This document shows positions 1 through 8,388 of a stretch of DNA of 64,000 nucleotides, piece by piece. This DNA is from Thiomicrospira sp. XS5 (lineage in GTDB: Bacteria; Pseudomonadota; Gammaproteobacteria; Thiomicrospirales; Thiomicrospiraceae). A program made the position numbers and the translations under genes. Position 1 is the first letter of the stretch; each line of letters starts with the position of its first letter. Below the pieces are notes generated by a model, which saw nothing but the letters and a program-made list of their open reading frames with translations, made no database searches and was not told the origin of the DNA. The stretch lies in assembly GCF_001507555.1 (NCBI RefSeq), contig NZ_LQBO01000001.1, positions 1,550,001 to 1,614,000 of the forward strand, written 5' to 3'.

Positions 1-90
1 CTCGAATGTGTCCGGCTCGATGTCCGTTTCCGGTTTGAAGGCTTTAACGGCATAACGGTCTTGCATGGCTTGCATGAAGGTTTTTTCCAT
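1..90 (-). CDS. Nitroreductase-like protein, N-terminal fragment
   Basis: The gene begins with ATG at 90-88 and leaves the window at base 1, so only 30 residues are visible. They include RYAVKAF, which resembles the start of NfsB-type FMN nitroreductases (a conserved Arg followed by a (V/T)-(R/K)-x-F motif). An AAAGGA-type ribosome site lies 7 bases upstream. It is divergent from an HxlR-family regulator at 229; in Bacillus the HxlR-family regulator HypR controls a nitroreductase, which makes this a sensible regulator-target pair. Family assignment from 30 residues is tentative. Confidence 0.6.
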   Translation of the reverse strand, partial: MEKTFMQAMQDRYAVKAFKPETDIEPDTFE

Positions 91-164
91 GAGGAGGTCC
101 TTTTCAATGAATGTCAGGTCAAATTTACAAAGTGAGAGTATGCTATCATTTATATGCGATATTG

Positions 165-205
165 GTAAGTATGTACTTTTTTGTAATATACTTACTAAAA
201 AGTAA
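165..205. promoter_or_regulatory. Candidate HxlR operator: nested inverted repeats
   Basis: The divergent intergenic region holds the arms GTAAGTAT (165-172) and ATACTTAC (188-195), immediately followed by a second palindrome TTACT/AGTAA (192-196 and 201-205). Symmetric TACTT/AAGTA-type sites between an HxlR gene and its target are typical for this regulator family. Binding is inferred. Confidence 0.5.
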
Positions 206-228
206 CCATTAATAATGTAGGAAATACC

Positions 229-612
229 ATGTCGGAAAAAAACTGTGGCTTTGTCGTCAATAATCAGACTTACCAATGTGCCTTCCAGGTCGCGATTGAT
301 ATTTTGGATGGCAAATGGAAGGGGTTGATTTTGTGGTATTTGATGCAAGGTCCCAAGCGTAATAGCGAGTTACGTCGTTTGATACCGCCAATCACACAGA
401 AAATGCTGACGCAGAAGTTACGGCAACTGGAAGAGGAAGGCATTGTCATCCGAACGGTGTATCCGGTGGTGCCGCCGAAAGTAGACTATCGACTTACCGA
501 GCAAGGTGAACGCCTCAAGCCGGTGTTGGAGCTACTGTACGAATGGGGCGCGGATTATATCGAGGCGCGTCAGGCTGAAGACCGTCAGGGCGAAATTAAC
601 GAAGCGAGTTAG
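229..612 (+). CDS. HxlR-family winged-helix transcriptional regulator
   Basis: This 127-residue protein is full length for the HxlR (DUF24) family. The core starts at Cys17, followed by the ILDGKWKGLILW segment (about 25-36), a helix-turn-helix near 45-70 (ITQKMLTQKLRQLEEEGIV) and the wing ending in DYRLTEQG (about 86-93). The Cys at the start of the domain is the residue that senses thiol-reactive compounds in YodB- and HypR-type members, so a redox or electrophile sensor is plausible. It is divergent from a nitroreductase-like gene at base 90, and the intergenic palindromes are probable binding sites. The ligand is unknown. Confidence 0.88.
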   Translation: MSEKNCGFVVNNQTYQCAFQVAIDILDGKWKGLILWYLMQGPKRNSELRRLIPPITQKMLTQKLRQLEEEGIVIRTVYPVVPPKVDYRLTEQGERLKPVLELLYEWGADYIEARQAEDRQGEINEAS

Positions 613-624
613 AAGTTTTGTTGC

Positions 625-996
625 TTAGGCAAGTAGCTTGTCAATGATGAAACCGCCCCAGACCAGTACGGCGAGAAAAAACGACAGGAATACCGCGGCG
701 GAGCCTTGGTCTTTGGCGCGGCCGGACAGTTTGTGGTAATCCTCTCCAATTCGATCGATGGTGGACTCCACCGCAGAGTTCAGCATTTCCACAATCAAGA
801 CAAATACCAGAACGCCGATCAAGGCCATGATTTCCATCAGGCTGTCGCCCAGCCAGATGGCAATCGGCGTCAGTAATAAACATAGAACGGCTTCCTGGCG
901 GAAAGCCGCTTCGTGTTTCCAAGTCGATTTCAATCCTTTGTAAGAGTAGCCGGCAGCGTAGAAAATGCGCGACCATCCGGTGTAAGGCGATTTCAA
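625..996 (-). CDS. dgkA: Diacylglycerol kinase (prokaryotic type)
   Basis: DgkA is a small integral membrane enzyme that phosphorylates diacylglycerol to phosphatidate. The protein has the family core: GWSRIFYAAGYS near the N-terminus, HEAAFRQE, then EMLNSAVESTIDRIG and the SGRAKDQGSAAV active-site segment, with three membrane helices. I place the start at TTG 996-994, preceded by AAGGAAAG, giving 123 residues (E. coli has 122). A longer reading from 1074 would add a non-homologous leader. The TTG overlaps the TGA stop of the upstream transferase gene (TTGA), so the two are translationally coupled. The coupling makes sense because phosphoethanolamine transfer from phosphatidylethanolamine releases diacylglycerol. 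Confidence 0.93.
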   Translation of the reverse strand: MKSPYTGWSRIFYAAGYSYKGLKSTWKHEAAFRQEAVLCLLLTPIAIWLGDSLMEIMALIGVLVFVLIVEMLNSAVESTIDRIGEDYHKLSGRAKDQGSAAVFLSFFLAVLVWGGFIIDKLLA

Positions 997-2618
997 GGGG
1001 CTTTCCTTTTCAGTTCGGTATCGTAATCTTGTCCATAAGCCATGCGTTTGCGCGGTTGAAAGTCCGCCGAACACAAAGCGTTTTGGGCATCATACAGTGA
1101 GGATTCGACTTGCGTCAAACATTGCGCAAAATGGAAAACATCATCCAATAGCCCTGGCTGGTGAATATGGTTTGCCATGACTTGGTCCGTTTCTGGAAAG
1201 GCTTCACGGTAGGCACTGTTACGCCATACGATAAACGGCACCTCCAGCATGGAAGCCGTTACCCCATCCGGGCCATGGCCTTTGAAATCTTTGGTATCAA
1301 ACACTTCTTCGCCGTGATCTGAGAAAAGCAACAGGGCGGCGGCGTTGGGGAGCGTTTTTAAGTCGGCGATGGTGGTGCCGACGATTTCATCCGTGTAATG
1401 AATGGAGTTGTCGTAACTGTTAATGTAGTCCAGTTGGCCATCGCTGATATCGGCTTGGTAAGGTCGGATATTCTTTCGGTGATTGAAAACGCCTTTTTCT
1501 GGCGGATAGCGATTGTTATAGTCCAAGTGACTGCCCATTAGATGGACAAAAATCACTTTCTTTTCCGCTGGTGCCTCAATGGCTTCTTGAATGTAAGGCA
1601 GTAGATAGCCGTCATAGCGTTCCACTTCGACACCATGGAAATCATGGCTGATGAAATGGCTATGGTCGGCTGTTTTGGCTAAGGCCGCGAATGGCATACG
1701 CATCGGTTGCTGGTTCGAAAGCCACCAGGTTTCAAAGCCTGCCTTATTGAAAACGCCCATTAAGCTGACCGATTGGTTAATGGGCTTTTGGTTTTCAGTG
1801 TTGGCTTCGGTTAAGACATGCCTTAAGGAAGCGGCCGTTTGTGCATAAGGCGTGACGACGTTTTCAAAGGCCATCAAGTCGGAACGAACGGCGTCTAACA
1901 TGGGTGTGGTTGGGCGAGGATAGCCGTATAGCGACATGTGGTTACGGTTCATGGCTTCGCCGATGACAATCACGTAAGTCTGTGGAATGGGCTTCGAAGA
2001 AGCTGAAAAATCGGCTTGAGCGTCCAAGTTCACGCGGGCTTGAATACGCCGTTCGAAGCTTTCTCGGCTGTTGAGGTAATCAATGGCGACGCCGTTGAAA
2101 CCGGGAATGGTATCAAATACCCGGTTGCGTTTTTGTACTTCCAGTATCGCAACGACGAACATAACAAAAGCTAACCCGACCAAAAACTTTTCTTTGCGCC
2201 TTAATGACGTTTTCACCAGCATGCGTTTTAGCAGCAGGAATGAGATCGTCAGGTAGAGTAACAACAGCATCACGTTTTCGTAACTGGCGTATACGACTAG
2301 AAATTCATAGATTTCTCTTGGGTCGGATTGTGAAATGGCTTCAAATGACGCGGACGTGAAAACTCCGCCGAAGGTGACAGCATAGAGTAAATCCATCGCG
2401 CCCGAAAGGGTGATAAAAACCAATACCAAGAGTAAAAAACGGTAGAGATAAATATGATGACGTGTCAGATAAGCAAATCCGCCCAGCATCACCAGCCAGC
2501 CCAGTCGTGAGTTCAGCTCCGACTCCCGAATAAAGTCGGAATAGAGGTTCATCACTAAAAATGGGAAGAAAAGGATGAACAGTAAAGCCCACCAGTGTGA
2601 AAACGTGAATTTGTGCAT
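993..2618 (-). CDS. Phosphoethanolamine transferase-like sulfatase-fold membrane protein
   Basis: The 541-residue protein has about five N-terminal membrane helices (to roughly residue 165) and a periplasmic sulfatase-fold domain, as in EptA and CptA. Recognisable pieces are IVIGEAMNRNHMSLYGY (about 217-233), PRPTTPMLD, VHLMGSHLDY, and FSDHGEE followed by GHGP, which supply metal ligands in this family. The residue right after Gly-Glu, which is the Thr or Ser nucleophile in EptA, MCR and CptA, reads Ala222 here, so activity is uncertain. It probably modifies lipid A core, lipid A or a periplasmic glycan. It is coupled to dgkA downstream. The start ATG has only a weak ribosome site. Confidence 0.8.
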   Translation of the reverse strand: MHKFTFSHWWALLFILFFPFLVMNLYSDFIRESELNSRLGWLVMLGGFAYLTRHHIYLYRFLLLVLVFITLSGAMDLLYAVTFGGVFTSASFEAISQSDPREIYEFLVVYASYENVMLLLLYLTISFLLLKRMLVKTSLRRKEKFLVGLAFVMFVVAILEVQKRNRVFDTIPGFNGVAIDYLNSRESFERRIQARVNLDAQADFSASSKPIPQTYVIVIGEAMNRNHMSLYGYPRPTTPMLDAVRSDLMAFENVVTPYAQTAASLRHVLTEANTENQKPINQSVSLMGVFNKAGFETWWLSNQQPMRMPFAALAKTADHSHFISHDFHGVEVERYDGYLLPYIQEAIEAPAEKKVIFVHLMGSHLDYNNRYPPEKGVFNHRKNIRPYQADISDGQLDYINSYDNSIHYTDEIVGTTIADLKTLPNAAALLLFSDHGEEVFDTKDFKGHGPDGVTASMLEVPFIVWRNSAYREAFPETDQVMANHIHQPGLLDDVFHFAQCLTQVESSLYDAQNALCSADFQPRKRMAYGQDYDTELKRKAP

Positions 2619-2941
2619 TGTTATTTATTTTTATGGGGGGGCACAATGTTTTGTAATTGGTTTGCTTTGTCCGTATCTGGTGGTTAAAACCATTACAAAG
2701 CATGACAATTACGCGGCTTGTCATATAATTGTAATATTATATGTTACTTAAATGTAACAATAAAGCCTCTTTTAGGAAGTTTTTACGAGAAATCGCCAGG
2801 CCTGGCGGGATTTAGATGAATGGGCAAAACGGAGAGAGCTTGAAAGGGGGGCAGATCGGCTTTGGATTAATGGTCTAAGCCGTTATGATCAAAACAGGCT
2901 AAATTCGACCCCCCTGCTGTCGCGTGAGAAGGGTTATGTAA
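2619..2941. other. Intergenic region, 323 bp, with inverted repeats
   Basis: No gene is seen. The region contains an inverted repeat TGTTAC/GTAACA (2742-2747 and 2754-2759) that could be an operator for the transferase gene. It also holds one copy of CCAGGCCTGG (2796-2805). A nested structure has outer arms AGGGGGG (2845-2851) and CCCCCCT (2909-2915) and inner arms CGGCTT (2857-2862) and AAGCCG (2877-2882). The nested structure lies 3' of the exporter gene on the minus strand, where it could act as a terminator; its T-run is poor. Confidence 0.4.
2796..2805. repeat. CCAGGCCTGG motif copy, intergenic
   Basis: Perfect palindrome flanked by CG and CG, extending symmetry to CGCCAGGCCTGGCG. The T-rich tail lies on the minus-strand side (CGATTTCTC). 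Confidence 0.85.
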
Positions 2942-3571
2942 TCAAGAAGTACGGTTTTCCAGCATTGCCATTTTGATGCCGGTGTAAATCAATGTCAGTC
3001 CGGCCGCTTTATTGACCAGTTGAATTACCCAGGATTTCAGTTTTCGTCTTGCCATATGGGCGCCCATAAAACTGTAAAGGCTGTAAACGAAGGTGTCGGC
3101 AAAGAAAAAAGTTAGCCCAATCAGCAGTAGCTGCATGAATAACGGTTCGTTTGGGTTAATGAACTGAGGTAATAGGGCGGTGAAATACATTAACGCTTTG
3201 GGGTTGGCAAGTTGAATGACCAGACCTTGGCTGAAGAGCTTAAGCGCGTGGTGATCGGTTTTTTTTGGGCTAAACTGAATGGCCGATCCTTTACTGAACA
3301 GGACTGTCAGCCCCAGGTAAACCAAAAACGCCACCCCTAGCCATTTGATGATGGTAAACATTAAGCTGGACGCAACAATTAAAGCGGAAATACCCGTCGC
3401 AGACAGTGCGAAGAAAAGCAAATCAGCTGTGGCAATGCCTAAGACACCTAAAAATGCTTTTTTGGATTGCAGTGATGCCCCTTGTGAAGCAACGGTCATC
3501 GCGGATGGACCGGGTACCAAAATCAGCAAAAAGGTGGTGATGAAAAAGATGGAATAATGTTCGATGGACAC
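2942..3571 (-). CDS. LysE/RhtB-family amino-acid exporter
   Basis: The 209-residue inner-membrane protein has the RhtB hallmark LVPGPSAMTV near residues 18-28 and about six hydrophobic helices, with NPKALMYF in the middle. This family exports amino acids such as threonine, homoserine lactone or leucine by proton antiport; the substrate cannot be deduced. The start is GTG at 3571. A strong palindromic terminator (3650-3675) separates it from proS upstream, so it is probably transcribed on its own. Confidence 0.88.
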   Translation of the reverse strand: MSIEHYSIFFITTFLLILVPGPSAMTVASQGASLQSKKAFLGVLGIATADLLFFALSATGISALIVASSLMFTIIKWLGVAFLVYLGLTVLFSKGSAIQFSPKKTDHHALKLFSQGLVIQLANPKALMYFTALLPQFINPNEPLFMQLLLIGLTFFFADTFVYSLYSFMGAHMARRKLKSWVIQLVNKAAGLTLIYTGIKMAMLENRTS

Positions 3572-3649
3572 TTTGGTTACGCCTGTGTAATTAAGAGCTT
3601 AATCTTACGACTTTTGAAGCCAAAGAATGCATTTTTTATCGTGAAAACA

Positions 3650-3675
3650 AAAAACCACCAGGCCTGGTGGTTTTT
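3650..3675. terminator. Palindromic intrinsic terminator of proS built on CCAGGCCTGG
   Basis: A perfect 26-bp palindrome consists of five A, CCA, the CCAGGCCTGG core (3658-3667), TGG and five T. It lies 28 bp beyond the proS stop and can terminate in either direction. Confidence 0.75.
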
Positions 3676-3702
3676 ATGAATGGACGTCAAGCCGAACTGG
3701 GT

Positions 3703-5418
3703 TTAAGCGTTGAGCTTGGCCAGTAAGAAGTCCATAAACTCAGCCTCAGCCACGTCCTGGGCTTTTTCATCGGTGCGGTGTTTGTATTCGATCATGCCAT
3801 TATCCAAACTGCGTTCGCCGATGACGATGCGATGCGGAATGCCGATCAGTTCCATGTCATTGAACATCACCCCCGGGCGTTCGCTGCGGTCGTCAAACAG
3901 CACTTCGATGCCTTTAGCCGTTAATTCGTTATAGAGCTTATTGGCGGCTTCCGCGACGCGTGGCGACTTGTGCATTTGCATTGGCACAATACACACTTGG
4001 AAAGGTGCAATGGCTTCCGGCCAGATAATGCCTTTGTCGTCGTGATTCTGCTCAATGGCGGCTGCGACCACGCGAGTGACGCCGATACCGTAACAGCCCA
4101 TTTCCAATACTTGCGCACGGCTGTTTTCATTCAGCACGGTGGCGTTGAGGGCTTCGGAATATTTGTTGCCCAGTTGGAAGATGTGGCCGACTTCAATGCC
4201 GCGGCGGATTTCGATTTTGCCTTTTCCGCATGGGCTTGGGTCGCCTTTGACGACATTACGGATGTCGGCGACCAGCGTTGGGTTGGCGTTACGATCCCAG
4301 TTGGCTCCAGTGTAATGGAAGCCATCTTCGTTGGCGCCGCAGATAAAGTCCACGGCGTGATCGGCGGTGCGATCAACAATGACCGGAATGTTCAAACCAA
4401 TCGGCCCAATGGAACCGGCGTTACAACCAACCGCGTCCAGAATCTCAGCGTCGCTGGCCATTTCAAACGGTTCGGCGACTAAGTCCAATTTTTCAGCCTT
4501 GATTTCGTTGAGTTCGTGATCGCCACGCACCACCAATGCAACGACCGGGTTCTCATCGGTGGCGCCTTTAACGACCAAGGTTTTCAATACTTTCTTTTTC
4601 TTGACCTGCAGGAAGTCGCAGACCTCTTCGATGCTGTGTTTGCCGGGGGTGGCGACCTTGGTCAGGTCTTCGTTTGGCGCCGGGCGTTCACCGCGTGGTT
4701 CCAAGGCTTCCGCCAGTTCGACGTTGGCGGCGAAGTCGGACTCGGTGGAGAAGGCGATGTCGTCTTCACCGGAATCGGCCAGTACGTGGAATTCGTGCGA
4801 GCCGTCGCCGCCGATGGAACCGGTGTCGGCCTGAACCGGACGGAAGTCCAGCCCGATGCGCGAAAAGATTCGGTTGTAAGCATCGTACATTTCGTCGTAA
4901 GTGGTTTGCAGGCTGTCGCGATCCATGTGGAAAGAGTAGGCGTCTTTCATAATGAATTCACGTGAACGCATGACGCCAAAGCGTGGACGAATTTCGTCAC
5001 GGAACTTGGTTTGAATTTGATAGAAGTTCGCGGGCAGTTGCTTGTAACTGCGAATTTCCTTGCGTACCAGATCGGTGATGATTTCTTCGTGGGTTGGCCC
5101 CAGTGCAAAGTCCCGTTGATGACGGTCTTTGAAACGCAGCAATTCCGGGCCGTAATCTTCGGCGCGGCCGGATTCTTCCCACAGCTCCATCGGCTGCACC
5201 ACGGGCATCAAACATTCCTGGGCGCCGGAGCGGTTCATTTCTTCACGCACAATCGCTTCCACTTTGCGCAGCACACGGACACCCAATGGCAACCAGTTGT
5301 ACAAGCCGCCGGCCAATGGTCGGATCAAGCCGGCACGAAGCATAAGCTGGTGGCTGATGACAACCGCATCGGCTGGCGTTTCACGGGTGGTGGCGAGTAA
5401 AAGCGATGATGTTTTCAT
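3703..5418 (-). CDS. proS: Prolyl-tRNA synthetase
   Basis: The 571-residue class II synthetase charges tRNA-Pro with proline. It is the bacterial form (E. coli 572 aa) with an editing insertion between motifs 2 and 3. Visible landmarks are [10 protein letters not shown] (about 36-45), the motif 2 region [14 protein letters not shown] (about 149-162), the insertion at roughly 225-405 that deacylates Ala-tRNA-Pro, the motif 3 segment [11 protein letters not shown] (about 441-451), and a C-terminal anticodon-binding domain. It is monocistronic, closed by the palindromic terminator at 3650-3675. Confidence 0.97.
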   Translation of the reverse strand: MKTSSLLLATTRETPADAVVISHQLMLRAGLIRPLAGGLYNWLPLGVRVLRKVEAIVREEMNRSGAQECLMPVVQPMELWEESGRAEDYGPELLRFKDRHQRDFALGPTHEEIITDLVRKEIRSYKQLPANFYQIQTKFRDEIRPRFGVMRSREFIMKDAYSFHMDRDSLQTTYDEMYDAYNRIFSRIGLDFRPVQADTGSIGGDGSHEFHVLADSGEDDIAFSTESDFAANVELAEALEPRGERPAPNEDLTKVATPGKHSIEEVCDFLQVKKKKVLKTLVVKGATDENPVVALVVRGDHELNEIKAEKLDLVAEPFEMASDAEILDAVGCNAGSIGPIGLNIPVIVDRTADHAVDFICGANEDGFHYTGANWDRNANPTLVADIRNVVKGDPSPCGKGKIEIRRGIEVGHIFQLGNKYSEALNATVLNENSRAQVLEMGCYGIGVTRVVAAAIEQNHDDKGIIWPEAIAPFQVCIVPMQMHKSPRVAEAANKLYNELTAKGIEVLFDDRSERPGVMFNDMELIGIPHRIVIGERSLDNGMIEYKHRTDEKAQDVAEAEFMDFLLAKLNA

Positions 5419-5533
5419 GGTGCGAAATCAAACCCTTCTTTAATGAATGTTAATGAGACAAAGAAAGCGGTTATTTTAGCATGAATGGCGGATGGAGAAT
5501 CCGAAAATACCGTCAGGTCTTGTCGAGATTGAG

Positions 5534-6160
5534 TTAGCGAACGTAGCCGATGACAGCGATAAAATGACAGGTGGAACCGGCCAGCACGAACAGGTGCCAA
5601 ATGCCATGTGCATGGCGCAATAGATTTTTGTCATCGAGAATGTAGAAAATAATGCCGGCCGTGTAGGCAATGCCTCCAATGGTTAACCAATACAGCCCAG
5701 CGGTGGATAAAACGGCTTTTAAGGCGCCGAAATCCAGCATCACCATCCAGCCCATAATCAGGTAAATGGCGAGTTGTAACCATTCAATGCGCCGTTTCAT
5801 GAAAAGTTCGAGTAGGATGCCAATAATGGCCAGTGACCAGACAAGGATCAGGATCAACAGGCCTTTCGATTCGATTAAGGTGACCAGCGTGAAAGGGGTG
5901 TAGGTGCCGGCAATCAGTAAGTAAATGGAAATGTGATCCAGCTTTTGAAAAATACGTTTCGGCAGAGGGTGTTTGAGGCTGTGATACAGCGTTGAGAAGC
6001 TGTACAGCATGACCAGCGTGAGGCCGAACGTCAGGTAGCCGATAAACAACAGAGCATTGTTTTGCAAAATGCCCACCGCGATCAGGGCGCCAAGCCCCAT
6101 CAGTGCGAAAACCGCGCCGACCAAGTGGGTGATGCTGTTGAATTTTTCGGAATAATACAT
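5534..6160 (-). CDS. trhA: Hemolysin III / TrhA-family membrane protein
   Basis: The 208-residue protein has seven predicted membrane helices and the signature residues of the TrhA/YqfA (PAQR-related) family: EKFNSITHLVG near the start, STLYHSL (about 56-62), the DHISIYLLIAGTYTPF segment (about 75-90), and a C-terminal HGIWHLFVL with the metal-type histidines. E. coli TrhA is linked to membrane energetics and lipid homeostasis; the hemolysin name is historical. The next gene upstream on the strand starts at 6984, with a CCAGGCCTGG copy in the gap. Confidence 0.9.
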   Translation of the reverse strand: MYYSEKFNSITHLVGAVFALMGLGALIAVGILQNNALLFIGYLTFGLTLVMLYSFSTLYHSLKHPLPKRIFQKLDHISIYLLIAGTYTPFTLVTLIESKGLLILILVWSLAIIGILLELFMKRRIEWLQLAIYLIMGWMVMLDFGALKAVLSTAGLYWLTIGGIAYTAGIIFYILDDKNLLRHAHGIWHLFVLAGSTCHFIAVIGYVR

Positions 6161-6280
6161 GCGTTGAAAAGCGCTTTAAAATGAAAATGTTAAGTCAGTG
6201 TATCAAAAACCTTTGAATTCGGTGATGAAAAAATCATAAACCTCAGAGCCGCCATTATGTGCTCGGTATTGCAGAATTGG

Positions 6281-6290
6281 CCAGGCCTGG
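6281..6290 (+). repeat. CCAGGCCTGG motif copy with T-rich tail, intergenic
   Basis: Perfect core followed by TGGTTTTCG, located just 3' of the DUF1275 gene (stop at 6304, minus strand). Without an upstream A-run it is not an evident terminator. Confidence 0.85.
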
Positions 6291-6303
6291 TGGTTTTCGT
6301 GAT

Positions 6304-6984
6304 TCAAGAGGGGCTGCGTTTTCGGATAAGGGAATGAAAGTAGATCCAAGCCAATAGGGCGTTTAAAGCCGCCGGCAGCAATAATGAAAGGTAACCGAAC
6401 CATTGAAAGCTGAAAATACCGATGAGTCCGCCGAGGATAAAGCCGAGCAAGATGGCGAATAATAGCCAGTTTTTCCAGGTCAAGGGCGTGCGGGTGCGGA
6501 AACGATGAGCAATGGAAACCCCGATGTCGGTGGTGATGCCGGTGACGTGCGTGGTCCGGATTTGCAAGCCTTTATAGCTGGCGACCATGGCGTTTTGTAA
6601 GCCACAAGCCAGCGCGCTGAACATTAAGGCCAAAAGGTTGACCGAGTAAGCCATGACGCCCGCCACCGTGAGAATAACCGCATTTAGAAAGAGGGCGACG
6701 CCGTAGCTTTTATCTTCTTTGTATTGACTGTGGCCGATAATGAAGCCGGATAAAAAAGCGCCCACAATAAAGCTTAATAAAATGGACAAGCTGATCATGA
6801 ACGGTTTCCAATCAAAATGAAAACCGCTGTCGCTGAGGTGAGAGGCAATTCCGGTCATTTGGCTGACGGGAAGGCCGAATTCAATCAGCATGATGCTGTT
6901 GATAAAACCGGCAATGGCTGACATGCCGATGGCAATGGCAAAGACCTTGGAAACGCGATAGTCGTGTGTGGCGGTGTTGAGCAC
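6304..6984 (-). CDS. DUF1275 (YoaK-family) membrane protein
   Basis: The 226-residue inner-membrane protein has about six helices. The family is recognised by GFINSIMLIEFGLPVSQMTG (about 22-41) and ACGLQNAMVASYKGLQIRTT followed by HVTGITTDIG (about 120-150). The function of YoaK proteins is unknown. I choose the GTG start at 6984 preceded by GAGGA; an in-frame extension to 7221 overlaps the neighbouring gene and encodes no recognisable sequence. It lies 92 bp downstream of the cytochrome-b-like gene. Confidence 0.85.
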   Translation of the reverse strand: MLNTATHDYRVSKVFAIAIGMSAIAGFINSIMLIEFGLPVSQMTGIASHLSDSGFHFDWKPFMISLSILLSFIVGAFLSGFIIGHSQYKEDKSYGVALFLNAVILTVAGVMAYSVNLLALMFSALACGLQNAMVASYKGLQIRTTHVTGITTDIGVSIAHRFRTRTPLTWKNWLLFAILLGFILGGLIGIFSFQWFGYLSLLLPAALNALLAWIYFHSLIRKRSPS

Positions 6985-7076
6985 GTGATCCTCTTTTGGC
7001 GTGTAAGGCGTGAAAGCTAAAAAACTAAAATACGCCTTATAACCCCAGTTGTAAAGAGGGATTGGGTGGAATTTGG

Positions 7077-7625
7077 CTAATCCAACATTTGATGGCCGAC
7101 GTAAGAAAAAATACCAATCATAATGCCGGTGAGGAATTGGGCGTGTACCAGATAGGAAAACTGGCGCAATTGACGGGGCGAAAATTTCCAGCGCAGGAAG
7201 AAGCCAAACAGGCCTTGCCAAACCAGCAGTAGCATCACGACCTGAAACAGCAGGATTTCAAAATGGAAACCGACCAGCAATATGTGCAAGAAGGTCACCG
7301 CCAAGGTGGCGACACCGACATAGACATGGGTGCGATTCAAGGGCACCAGCAGTTTCTGAATCAGAGACTGCGTTGGTTGGTAAAGCATGTTCGGCACCAT
7401 ACGGTCGGCGACCGAACCTTTTTCGAACAGTAGCTTCAGCAAGGTGCGGGCATAGATGAACAATAGCAGCCAAAGCGCGATTTCACCGAATCCTTCACCG
7501 ATTTCTGTGAGAAAGGTTTCATGTTCCCGTTGCGGCGGCAAGCTGTTGCGAGCATAAAAGTAATAGGCGAGCGAAATAGCAAAAATGCTCGCCGTGTAGA
7601 CGAGCAGGGTTCTAAAGGATTTCAT
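7077..7625 (-). CDS. Small membrane protein with cytochrome-b-like histidine pairs
   Basis: The 182-residue protein has about five hydrophobic helices. One carries His98 and His113 (HVYVGVATLAVTFLH) and a later one carries two more, HAQFLTG and VGHQMLD, about 17 residues apart. Paired histidines spaced 13-17 residues on membrane helices are how b-type cytochromes and ferric-reductase-like proteins hold haem. A haem-binding redox role is therefore inferred, not shown. No clear ribosome site is seen. It precedes DUF1275 and follows a small lipoprotein on the same strand. Confidence 0.6.
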   Translation of the reverse strand: MKSFRTLLVYTASIFAISLAYYFYARNSLPPQREHETFLTEIGEGFGEIALWLLLFIYARTLLKLLFEKGSVADRMVPNMLYQPTQSLIQKLLVPLNRTHVYVGVATLAVTFLHILLVGFHFEILLFQVVMLLLVWQGLFGFFLRWKFSPRQLRQFSYLVHAQFLTGIMIGIFSYVGHQMLD

Positions 7626-7654
7626 TTGTTTGGGTTAGGTTGATGCGTTGGTGG

Positions 7655-7852
7655 TTAACCGTATTTTTCTTTACAGCGTTCGATGGCATCCCAATAAGCT
7701 TTATTGTCTTTCGGGTTGTCTTTGGTGCTGTCCCAAAGCTGGCTGGCTTTTTCTTTACACTCACGCAACTCGGCATTTTCGCAGCCGTTGAGCATGACCA
7801 AGCTTGTGGTGAACAATGATACCAGAATAAAACGTGAAACCAGGGTTTGCAT
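7655..7852 (-). CDS. Small predicted lipoprotein
   Basis: Starting at ATG 7852-7850 (AAGGA upstream), the 65-residue product has a signal peptide ending in MLNGC, a good lipobox, with the lipidated Cys at about residue 24. The mature part is about 42 residues, charged, with three Cys in total (CENAELREC and ERCKEKYG) that could form a disulfide. It ends 29 bp before the cytochrome-b-like gene. No known family was recognised. Confidence 0.65.
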   Translation of the reverse strand: MQTLVSRFILVSLFTTSLVMLNGCENAELRECKEKASQLWDSTKDNPKDNKAYWDAIERCKEKYG

Positions 7853-8073
7853 GATGAAAAATTCCTTTGTAAGGGAATGAATTTGAAAGCTTAAGTGTAT
7901 CAAATCCCTCAAGGTTCACAAGTGATTTTACTTATAGTTAAACTAACAGTATGAATGTCGAAAGGGGGCCGAAATCATAGGCCTGAAAAGCGTGTTATCG
8001 ACCTTAATCGCTTGATTTCGGATGTTTTATTAGAGGTCTGCCTCGGTTTTCAGTATGATAGCGCCATCTGTAA

Positions 8074-8338
8074 GGGAACCTCTGATTGAATCCGTTTGAG
8101 CTTCTGCGGGACTTAAAGCCTGCTTATTCTAGGCGTGGCTCGCCGGCCTTAGTCCTTCTAAGGTCAAGCGTCACAACAACGAAGAAGTAGGCTTTAAGCC
8201 CCGCCTTTAGGGGCTTAGCCAAGCTTTCCAGTTCTGCGTTGTGAAGTTTTGCCAGGTCTAGACATGACTGCAACTTCACGCCTTGATCTGAAAAACTTGG
8301 CGTTGCCAGAAGCCAAACCGATTCAATCAGAGGTTCCC
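8074..8338. mobile_element. MITE-like element, 265 bp, with 32-33 bp terminal inverted repeats
   Basis: The ends (8074-8106 and 8307-8338) are inverted copies beginning GGGAACCTCTGATTGAATC and differ by one mismatch and one indel. The interior folds into two more hairpins. One has arms near 8107-8126 and 8186-8205 (20 of about 21 positions pairing with few mismatches) and an apex CCTTAG/CTAAGG. The other has arms GTGAAGTT and AACTTCAC. No transposase is encoded, and target duplication is at most AA. It sits between a possible TATGAT -10 box (8054) and dgt, so it is likely in the dgt leader. The mobilising family is unknown. Confidence 0.7.
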
Positions 8339-8388
8339 AAGGCACTTTCGTTTCATTAATCGAATTTATAAAGTTTATAGGAGTCGGC

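Noticed and set aside
2845-2915. A structured RNA gene in the gap after the exporter
   Set aside because: The G/C arms pair, but there is no promoter, no strong T-run and no resemblance to a known RNA, so it is only mentioned in the gap description.
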